In this document: one piece after another, positions 15,047 through 21,106 of the stretch
Layout of the letters: every line of letters starts with the position of its first letter
Position numbering within the stretch: position 1 is the stretch's first letter
From: G020348385 sp964580235
GTDB taxonomy: Bacteria > Acidobacteriota > Aminicenantia > Aminicenantales > Aminicenantaceae
Assembly: GCA_964580235.1 (NCBI GenBank)
Contig: CAZOJY010000038.1
Coordinates: forward strand, 1 to 28,194
Direction: 5' to 3'
DNA: 28,194 nt
Program-made: the position numbers and the translations under genes
The notes under the pieces: model-generated
What the model was told of the DNA's origin: nothing
Database searches by the model: none
Seen by the model: the letters and a program-made list of their open reading frames with translations, nothing else

Positions 15047-17332
15047 TTGAGAGCGATTTTTAGAAGATTTTTTGTGACGGCAGTTGTAATTGTCATCTTT
15101 TTCTTGGGAGAAGTGGATGTTTCATGGGCTTTTCCTGAGCAGGAACAGACAAAGGAACGGCCAAAAGCCACGAATTATATTGTCACTGCAGCCAGCTCCG
15201 CAATCAAAGTGGATGGGATTTTGGACGAAAAGGCCTGGGAAGATGCCGTTGAAATCAAGGTCCCGTACGAATGGCTTCCTGGTGATAACATCCCCGCTCC
15301 AGTGGATACCGATTGTTTGGTGACTTTTGATTCGAACAAATTTTATGTTGCCCTCAGGTGTTATGATCCGGACCCTTCCAAAATTCGTGCCCATTTGATG
15401 GACCGGGATGCCATGGATACCTTTATCCAGGATGATCATATAAGTTTTATGATCGATACTTTCAATGACGAAAGGAGGGGATTCCAGTTCCGCGCCAATC
15501 CTCTGGGAGTCCAGGCCGATGCGAATTTCAGCGAGTCGGAGGGTTATGAGGATTTTTCGTGGGATGCTATCTGGGCTTCAAAAGGGAAAATCACAGAATG
15601 GGGATGGACCCTTGAAATCGCCATCCCGTTTAACCAGTTGCGTTTTTCCAGGACTGCAGATGTTCAAACATGGGGATTCAGCATCGAACGTTCCTATCCC
15701 AGAAGTGTCCGGCACCGCATGACCTCTCACCGGAGAGACCGGGATGTGACTTGTATCCTCTGCCAGTTCAATAAAATCATAGGGATTCAGGGCATTTCTC
15801 CCGGATTGAATATCGAACTCGACCCGACCTTGACAACCATCCGGACAGATAATAGGGAGGATTTTCCGGCAGATCCTGAGGCCCCGATGAAAGCGGGAAA
15901 GGTCGATCCCGACCCTGGACTAACAGCTCGATGGGGAATTACGCCCAATTTGATCTTGAATGCTACGGTAAATCCCGATTTTTCTCAGGTGGAAGCCGAT
16001 GTGAGGCAGCTTGAGGTCAATACTCGGTTTGCCATACGGTACCCGGAAAAACGGCCGTTTTTTCTCGAAGGAGCAGACTTTTTTCTCACGCCCATCGAGG
16101 CAGTTTTCACAAGAACTGTGGCCGATCCGGACGGTGGACTGAAACTCACCGGAAAAGTGGGGAAAAATGCGTTCGGGGTTTTTGGGGCTTATGACCGGGT
16201 CAACAACCTTCTTTTTCCATCCAACCAAGGCTCGAGCTCGACAGCCGTGGACCAGGGGGTGGGAAGCGGCGTTTTTCGGTACCGCCGCGACATCGGACGA
16301 ACATCCAACCTGGGTGTGCTGTACACGGGCCGGGTGTCTGACGATTATTATAACCAGGTGGCCGGTGTTGACGGCTTTTTCCAGATCAGCCAGACCAAGC
16401 AGTTCCGTATTCAGTATCTCCATTCAGAAACGAAATATTCGGATGAAATTGCCGCTGATTTCGGGCAAAACGCGGGGGCAATCGGAGGCGATGCTCTGTT
16501 CGCTGAATTCATGCATTATGGAAGACACTGGCTTTACATTTTCAATTATCAGGACTTTAATCCTGATTTTCGGGCGGATTACGGGTATGTTCCTCGGGTG
16601 GATATACGGAAGGGAACAGGAATGCTGGGATACACATTTTGGGGAGATCGAGATGATTGGTTCAACCAGCTAAGATTTGTGCTCAACGGAACGGTGGTTT
16701 ACGATCATGACGGAGATCTCACGGACAGGAGTTTTGACATACAGGCCAGGTATACGGGCCCCTTGCAGTCCACAGTTATGACCCAGTATCAAAAATCCAG
16801 GGAGTTTTATTGGGGAGAGTATTATGACCTTGATCAAGTTGTTCTTTTTGCGGAAATGAAACCCGTGGGGGGCCTCCGGTTCAATGCCGTCGTTCAGGCA
16901 GGTGATACGATCGATTACAGCAACGCCCGGCAGGCGATCGGATTGAATCTTCTCCCGTTTGTCGAAATCAGCCTAGGACGGCACATCAACGTCAATCTCC
17001 AGCATGCTTTTCAGCGTCTATCCCTTGAAGGAAATGAAATTTTCACGGCCAACCTGTCCCAGGTGAAGCTCATCTATAATTTCAGTGTCCGGATGTTTGT
17101 TCGGGTGATCGTGCAGTATCTGGATGTAGCGCGGAACAGCGGCCTTTATCTTTTTCCAATTCCGGATAAGACCCAAACAGTGTTTTCTCAGTTCCTTTTT
17201 TCCTACAAGCTCAATCCGCAGACTGTGCTTTTCGTCGGGTATTCGGATAACTATTTGGGCATGACCAATATCGACATCACCCAGACCAACAGGACCTTTT
17301 TTTTAAAACTGGGGTACGCCTGGACAAAATAG
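15047..17332 (+). CDS. DUF5916 outer-membrane protein with CBM9-like N-terminal domain (paralogue 2)
   Basis: The 761-aa product has a signal peptide (1-28, cut after SWA) and a CBM9-like domain with KVDGILDEKAWEDA near 54-67 and RANPLGVQADANFSE. The DUF5916 hallmark NPDFSQVEAD begins at 309, followed by YPEKRPFFLEGADFF and a long barrel that ends KLGYAWTK. It is the most divergent of the three copies here, with a longer loop region around the first barrel strands. The start is TTG with GAGAGG about 9 nt upstream; no closer ATG keeps the signal peptide. A candidate ECF promoter lies at 14938-14966, which the other two copies lack. It ends 9 bp before the stop of the convergent SHOCT-like gene. 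The substrate is unknown. Confidence 0.88.
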   Translation: MRAIFRRFFVTAVVIVIFFLGEVDVSWAFPEQEQTKERPKATNYIVTAASSAIKVDGILDEKAWEDAVEIKVPYEWLPGDNIPAPVDTDCLVTFDSNKFYVALRCYDPDPSKIRAHLMDRDAMDTFIQDDHISFMIDTFNDERRGFQFRANPLGVQADANFSESEGYEDFSWDAIWASKGKITEWGWTLEIAIPFNQLRFSRTADVQTWGFSIERSYPRSVRHRMTSHRRDRDVTCILCQFNKIIGIQGISPGLNIELDPTLTTIRTDNREDFPADPEAPMKAGKVDPDPGLTARWGITPNLILNATVNPDFSQVEADVRQLEVNTRFAIRYPEKRPFFLEGADFFLTPIEAVFTRTVADPDGGLKLTGKVGKNAFGVFGAYDRVNNLLFPSNQGSSSTAVDQGVGSGVFRYRRDIGRTSNLGVLYTGRVSDDYYNQVAGVDGFFQISQTKQFRIQYLHSETKYSDEIAADFGQNAGAIGGDALFAEFMHYGRHWLYIFNYQDFNPDFRADYGYVPRVDIRKGTGMLGYTFWGDRDDWFNQLRFVLNGTVVYDHDGDLTDRSFDIQARYTGPLQSTVMTQYQKSREFYWGEYYDLDQVVLFAEMKPVGGLRFNAVVQAGDTIDYSNARQAIGLNLLPFVEISLGRHINVNLQHAFQRLSLEGNEIFTANLSQVKLIYNFSVRMFVRVIVQYLDVARNSGLYLFPIPDKTQTVFSQFLFSYKLNPQTVLFVGYSDNYLGMTNIDITQTNRTFFLKLGYAWTK

Positions 17333-17341
17333 CCCACGCCG

Positions 17342-17806
17342 TTACTCGCAGGTAATGCGGACTCGTTCCTGGCCGTCCACATCGACCGTCAAATCCCGAA
17401 GGCTTTCGACGATCTCCTCCATGTTTGCCTTGTTGAACTGCGAGAAATCCAGGCTGATCCCCTTTTGTTTTAACGCGCTGTCCACTTTGCCCTGGACGTC
17501 GCTGGGAAGGAACGAAGCCAGTTTTATCCCGGCCCGGATAAGTTTGATCGGAACGCGGATATTTACTTTTTCGGCCTTTTCGCTTCCCGGTCCCGGCTCC
17601 ACAACGACCCTGAGATATTTCGGCTTGGATGTTTCTGCTTTTGCTCCAGAGCGGGATTCGCCATCTGGCGCCGAGATAGCCGACAGCAGTTTTTCCGCCT
17701 CATCGACACTGATTTTGCCAGAGGCCAGCATTTTCAGTATTTTTTTTCTTTCTTCACTCACTCTTTTTCTCCTTCCAGATGAATTATTGATAAAATCTTT
17801 TAGCAT
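17342..17806 (-). CDS. SHOCT-like domain protein (LiaX/YvlB N-terminal type)
   Basis: The 154-aa protein opens with a short helical SHOCT-like domain, SEERKKILKMLASGKISVDEAEKLLSAI (about 17-44), the module found at the N-terminus of LiaX/YvlB-type and DUF4097-linked proteins. A linker and a domain of alternating strand and helix follow (VNIRVPIKLIRAGIKLASFLP, then DLTVDVDGQERVRIT). The start is taken at ATG 17806 with AGGAAG about 7 nt upstream; a GTG two codons earlier lies too near that site. It is the gene after the DUF2089 regulator (145 bp gap) and faces the ECF sigma operon with its DUF4097 protein. It probably belongs to an envelope-stress response, but its biochemical role is unknown. 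Confidence 0.75.
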   Translation of the reverse strand: MLKDFINNSSGRRKRVSEERKKILKMLASGKISVDEAEKLLSAISAPDGESRSGAKAETSKPKYLRVVVEPGPGSEKAEKVNIRVPIKLIRAGIKLASFLPSDVQGKVDSALKQKGISLDFSQFNKANMEEIVESLRDLTVDVDGQERVRITCE

Positions 17807-17951
17807 GATCACTTCCTAAAAAATTTATCCATATTCCTTAAAAGCAAGGGCTGGGTGGGTTGGCCTGTTTCATCCACATGAGAACTCTGCCGTGGAGTTT
17901 TTCAACCTGATTTTGCAGGTTCGATGCGAATTTTCATGATTATCGGGTTCA

Positions 17952-18317
17952 TTATCGTCCTCCCAGTTTGCCGAGCGCCTCTTTGACGGAAATGTCTCCT
18001 CGATCCAGCTCTTCCAGGATTTCCGCCTGAGATGCTGGGGGATTGATGTCCACGAATTCGAGCATTTTTGAAATCCTGTTCAAGCGGTTCTTGACTGTCG
18101 GGTAGCTGATGCCGAAAAACTGTTCCATATCTTTGATCGAACCGTGGCTGCGGATGAAGGCCGTCACAAAAATCTGGTCTTCCATAGTCAGACGGGCAAG
18201 GGGAGGGAGCTCGAAGCTCCCTTCCAAAGCGATGTCGTCTTGTATCAGCTTGATCCGCTCAATCAGAAGAGGGGCCCCTTTGGTGATTTTTGTTAGTTCC
18301 TGCCAGTCTTTTGTCAT
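17952..18317 (-). CDS. DUF2089 family helix-turn-helix regulator
   Basis: The 121-aa protein carries the DUF2089 core: a helical region with LARLTMEDQIFVTAFIRSHG (about 43-62), then KDMEQFFGISYPTVKNRLNRI (about 65-85), a clear helix-turn-helix. A SHOCT-like tail follows, ILEELDRGDISVKEALGKL (about 101-119), similar in sequence to the opening domain of the next gene. Many DUF2089 proteins have an N-terminal zinc ribbon; it is absent here. AAAGGA before the ATG fixes the start. The gene is read away from the ECF sigma gene, sharing a 190-bp intergenic region, and may regulate one or both directions. Confidence 0.82.
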   Translation of the reverse strand: MTKDWQELTKITKGAPLLIERIKLIQDDIALEGSFELPPLARLTMEDQIFVTAFIRSHGSIKDMEQFFGISYPTVKNRLNRISKMLEFVDINPPASQAEILEELDRGDISVKEALGKLGGR

Positions 18318-18346
18318 TTTTTTCCTTTAATTGAATTTCTTTATAT

Positions 18347-18375
18347 AACATAGGTCAAAAACTTAATAAAATCAA
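18347..18375 (-). promoter_or_regulatory. candidate sigma-70 promoter of DUF2089 gene
   Basis: On the minus strand TTGATT (18375-18370), a 17-bp spacer, and TATGTT (18352-18347). Each box matches consensus at 4 of 6 positions. Transcription would start about 23 nt before the DUF2089 ATG, leaving room for its AAAGGA site. Confidence 0.5.
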
Positions 18376-18431
18376 GTAGTATATTAATAAAATTAATTTT
18401 AATGGTTGGAAAAATTAATAATATTGATAAA

Positions 18432-18459
18432 AAAAGGTTGCATTACATGGCAACCTTTT
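18432..18459. repeat. 10-bp inverted repeat overlapping the sigma gene's -35 box
   Basis: AAAAGGTTGC (18432-18441) and GCAACCTTTT (18450-18459) are perfect inverted copies around an 8-nt loop. The right arm contains the -35-like element of the ECF promoter; the left arm is the same element facing the DUF2089 gene. The T-run suggests a terminator at first sight, but no upstream gene reads into it on the plus strand. An operator or mirrored -35 arrangement is more likely. Confidence 0.6.
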
Positions 18460-18477
18460 GTTGTGCTGGTGCATCAT
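18449..18477 (+). promoter_or_regulatory. candidate autoregulatory ECF-sigma promoter
   Basis: GGCAAC (18449-18454), a 17-bp spacer, and CATCAT (18472-18477). The extended boxes TGGCAACCTT and CATCATAAC match those upstream of DUF5916 gene 2 (TGGCAACCTT and CGTAATTAC) with identical spacing. The predicted start is near 18484, just ahead of the AAGGAG and AGAGG sites of the sigma gene. Self-activation is usual for ECF sigma factors. Confidence 0.65.
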
Positions 18478-18507
18478 AACAAGTAAGGAGATTTAAGAGG
18501 TAAACAA

Positions 18508-19182
18508 ATGTCACCCGCCGCAGCGATCCTGATGCAAAACAAGCTGAACTTTGAGCCTGGCAGTTCTGCTCCAATTGGTTTACACTATCAAAACATGGAT
18601 ATTGGAGATAAAGATCAAGGTTGGCAAAAAGAGTTTTCTGATCAAAAGCTGAAAGAATTGATCCGGCTAAACCGTGATGGCAATCTCCAGGCAATGGAAA
18701 TCCTGTATAAACACTTCAAATCGTCCCTTTTTAGTCTGGCTCTCCGGTACACATGTAATTTTGAAGCGGCCGAGGATGTGATCCAGGATGTTTTTGTGAA
18801 AGTTTTCACCAACCTGCACACCCTGGACGAAGATAAAGCCTTTGTTGGCTGGCTCTACCGGATCACCATCAACACATGCCTCAGTTACTTGAGAAGTCAT
18901 AAAAAGCTGCGGCAGAAAACGATTCCTCTGGAAAATGTTCAGGCATTTGCGGCCGATGCCGGGCCTTCCGCGATGCAGAAGGTTGAAAATAAGATCCTCG
19001 AACAGACTATCCAAAAACTTGCCCCAAGGCTAAAAAGCGTTTTTCTGCTTCATGACGTGCAGGGCTTCAAACATCGGGAAATAGCGTACATTCTGGGATG
19101 TTCGGTAGGAACATCGAAATCCCAGCTTTTCAAAGCTAGGAAAAAAATGAGAAAGCTCCTTGAACACAAACAATGGATGTAA
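18508..19182 (+). CDS. ECF-type RNA polymerase sigma factor
   Basis: The 224-aa protein has sigma region 2 (about 52-130), with ALRYTCNFEAAEDVIQDVFV and FVGWLYRITINTCLSYLRSH, and region 4 (about 168-220), with LAPRLKSVFLLHDVQGFKH followed by REIAYILGCSVGTSKSQLFKARKKMR, a typical helix-turn-helix. Regions 1 and 3 are missing, as in ECF factors. A non-conserved N-terminal tail of about 40 residues precedes region 2. The start at 18508 has AGAGG 6 nt upstream; a later start near 18595 is possible. The anti-sigma gene follows 13 bp after the stop. The factor probably recognises GGCAAC-N17-C[A/G]T, inferred from the repeated motif. Confidence 0.92.
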   Translation: MSPAAAILMQNKLNFEPGSSAPIGLHYQNMDIGDKDQGWQKEFSDQKLKELIRLNRDGNLQAMEILYKHFKSSLFSLALRYTCNFEAAEDVIQDVFVKVFTNLHTLDEDKAFVGWLYRITINTCLSYLRSHKKLRQKTIPLENVQAFAADAGPSAMQKVENKILEQTIQKLAPRLKSVFLLHDVQGFKHREIAYILGCSVGTSKSQLFKARKKMRKLLEHKQWM

Positions 19183-19195
19183 AAGGAGAAAAAAG

Positions 19196-19888
19196 ATGAA
19201 GTGTGCAAAGGCCAAAAAATTCATTAGCGAATACATCGATGGCGATCTGGACAAGGCAAAGGCCTCTTCTCTCGAGAAACACCTGGATGCTTGTCCGGAT
19301 TGTCAAAAGCTGTTGAAAGATTTTAAGCAGATCAAACAAAAGGCGAAGAGTTTGGCAAAAGCAGAACCTTCCGGCCAAACATGGTTCCGGATCCAGGCGC
19401 GTTTAAAACAGAAAGCGCAGTCTCCTTTGCCAGAACCTCGAGTCCGGTTTTTGTTTTTCCCGGCGCGGCTGCGTTATGCAGTGAGCGCGGGGCTGCTGCT
19501 AATGGTGGTGGCAGGGGCTGTGGTTATCGCCGTGCGGATGGAGAATCGAGGACGATCCATAAACGGGAAAAAGGGCCAGGAATATGCAATGATAAAAATT
19601 CAGGAAGCGGAGCAGTACTATAAACTAGCGATCAAATCACTTTGGGAAGCCGTTCAGGCACAAAAGAAAAATTTCGATCCCCAGGTTGCAGAGATATTCC
19701 GGATAAATCTTAAACTTATAGATGTGTCCTTAGCGGATTGTAAAAGGGCTGTCAAGAATGATCCCGGTGACTTGGAATCCCAATATTATCTGTTGGCCGT
19801 TTATAAAAAGAAGGCGGAGTTGCTGGATAACATGATTGACATCTCATCAACTTCGTCCCAAAAAAAAGGATCAAAGGCAATCATCTAG
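19196..19888 (+). CDS. transmembrane anti-sigma factor with zf-HC2 domain
   Basis: The 230-aa product begins with a zinc-finger anti-sigma domain: Cys3, then His29-x3-Cys33-x2-Cys36 in KHLDACPDCQ, preceded by FISEYIDGDLD. A single transmembrane helix lies about 92-112 after a basic PARLR. The C-terminal 110 residues are helical and predicted periplasmic, with AEQYYKLAIKSLWEAVQ. The layout suits an anti-sigma that holds the ECF factor at the membrane until an envelope signal releases it. Start 19196 has AAAGGAG 7 nt upstream and begins directly with the zinc-finger domain. An upstream in-frame ATG at 19160 lies inside the sigma gene and adds no domain. It overlaps nothing and is followed by the DUF4097 gene after 18 bp. 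Confidence 0.85.
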   Translation: MKCAKAKKFISEYIDGDLDKAKASSLEKHLDACPDCQKLLKDFKQIKQKAKSLAKAEPSGQTWFRIQARLKQKAQSPLPEPRVRFLFFPARLRYAVSAGLLLMVVAGAVVIAVRMENRGRSINGKKGQEYAMIKIQEAEQYYKLAIKSLWEAVQAQKKNFDPQVAEIFRINLKLIDVSLADCKRAVKNDPGDLESQYYLLAVYKKKAELLDNMIDISSTSSQKKGSKAII

Positions 19889-19906
19889 AAAAGGAGGTCG
19901 AATAAG

Positions 19907-20917
19907 ATGTCAAAAAAAATACTTATTTTATTAGCCATTTTGGCTGTCTTGATTTTTTTCCTTGGATTGAATCCTCTAGAGGCTTCTGCCCAGGGCAAGG
20001 TGAAGCATGAGGAGACATTCGCCAAAACCGAATCTCTCGCCAGGGATGGAAAGGTCGAGATCCACAATGTTTCAGGGGATGTCGAGGTTGCGACCTGGGA
20101 CAGAAATGAAGTGAAAATCGATGCAAAAAAAACCTCCAGAGCCTCCTCTATGGACAAAGCAAAGGAGAATGCTTCGAAGGTCAAAATCGAGGTGACAAGG
20201 GAAGATGGAATCTTGAAGATCGAAACCAAATATCCAAAACCATCGGTCAGAGGTTTGAACGTTTCTGTATATTACAAGGTGATAATTCCCTCCCAAGCAA
20301 CGATCAATGCCAAATCGGTCAGCGGGAATGTGACGCTGGAAAATATCGGCGGAAAGGCGGCGGCCAATACGACAAGCGGGGATGTAGTGGTTCTTGGGAC
20401 ACAAAACGGAGTAAAAGCCGAGTCAGTCAGCGGAGATGTTAGAGTCAAAAATATCGAAAATGGGGTATACTGCAAAACAGTCAGCGGAGATGTGGAAGCC
20501 CGGAATGTTGCCGGAAATGCTGACCTGAATTGTGTATCCGGAGATGTTGTGGCTGAAAATATCCGTGGGAATGTGGAAGCAGACACGGTCAGCGGAAATG
20601 TAAAATTGCAGGATATTTCCGGGGCCGATTTTGTCAAAGGGAAAACGATGAGTGGATACGCCATCTATCAGGGAGACATCACCCCGAATGGGAGATACTC
20701 GTTAAACGCCCACAGCGGAAGGGTCGAAATGACCATCCCTTCTGGTTCAGCTTTTGATCTTACCGCTTCCACTTTCAGCGGCAGCATTCACAGCGAGTTC
20801 GATATCTTGACATCCGGAAAACTGAACAAGAAGAAAATCAGCGGCAGTGTCAACGGCGGCGGGCCCGATGTGGAGCTCAAAAGCTTCAGCGGAAATATTT
20901 ATCTGAAAAAGAAATAA
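19907..20917 (+). CDS. DUF4097 family secreted beta-repeat protein
   Basis: The 336-aa protein has a signal peptide (hydrophobic 5-21, cut after ASA at about 28). A repetitive right-handed-beta-type region (about 125-245) is built on the unit VSGDVxxxNIxGxVxAxT, with VSGNVTL, TSGDVVV, VSGDVRV, VSGDVEA, VSGDVVA and VSGNVKL all visible. Looser SGxI/SGSI motifs continue to the end (SFSGNIYLKKK). DUF4097 proteins are adhesin-like or envelope-stress associated, without a proven enzymatic role. It is third in the sigma/anti-sigma operon with AAAGGAGG upstream, so it is probably an output of the stress response, acting in the periplasm or at the outer membrane. Confidence 0.88.
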   Translation: MSKKILILLAILAVLIFFLGLNPLEASAQGKVKHEETFAKTESLARDGKVEIHNVSGDVEVATWDRNEVKIDAKKTSRASSMDKAKENASKVKIEVTREDGILKIETKYPKPSVRGLNVSVYYKVIIPSQATINAKSVSGNVTLENIGGKAAANTTSGDVVVLGTQNGVKAESVSGDVRVKNIENGVYCKTVSGDVEARNVAGNADLNCVSGDVVAENIRGNVEADTVSGNVKLQDISGADFVKGKTMSGYAIYQGDITPNGRYSLNAHSGRVEMTIPSGSAFDLTASTFSGSIHSEFDILTSGKLNKKKISGSVNGGGPDVELKSFSGNIYLKKK

Positions 20918-20940
20918 TTTTCGATCGTTTTCAACCATAA

Positions 20941-20966
20941 GAGGAGAGCATCTCGTCCTCCTTTTT
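20941..20966 (+). terminator. intrinsic terminator of the sigma operon
   Basis: GAGGA+GAG (20941-20948) pairs with CTC (20952-20954) and TCCTC (20956-20960), with a CAT loop and one bulged G. It is followed by CTTTTT (20961-20966). It lies 23 bp after the DUF4097 stop, as expected for the operon end. Confidence 0.75.
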
Positions 20967-21082
20967 GGGGTCGCGTCTCAACATTTGACATTTGATCAAA
21001 TTCTCGCATCAATTTTGTTCATAATCCGGATAGGGGAGTGGTATGGGAAAGAATGAAATGTCAAATGTTGAGACGCGACCCC
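20967..21082. repeat. palindromic REP/MITE-like element, copy 2
   Basis: The arms 20967-20993 and 21056-21082 are perfect 27-nt inverted repeats around a 62-nt centre. The arm begins GGGGTCGCGTCTCAAC and continues through ATTTGACATTT. It differs from copy 1 (3988-4086) at a single arm position, C in place of A, and the change is mirrored in the opposite arm. The centres are different in length and largely in sequence. It lies between convergent genes, directly after a terminator and 24 bp from the stop of DUF5916 gene 3. Confidence 0.85.
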
Positions 21083-21106
21083 TCTTAGCCAGGTTAACCG
21101 TTCAGG

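Noticed and set aside
18432..18459. Intrinsic terminator ahead of the sigma gene
   Set aside because: Hairpin and T-run are present, but no plus-strand gene ends upstream and the right arm fits a promoter element shared with another gene.
20315..20640. Short repeated units resembling a CRISPR or tandem array
   Set aside because: The repeats are the coded VSGDV units of the DUF4097 protein, imperfect at DNA level and in frame.
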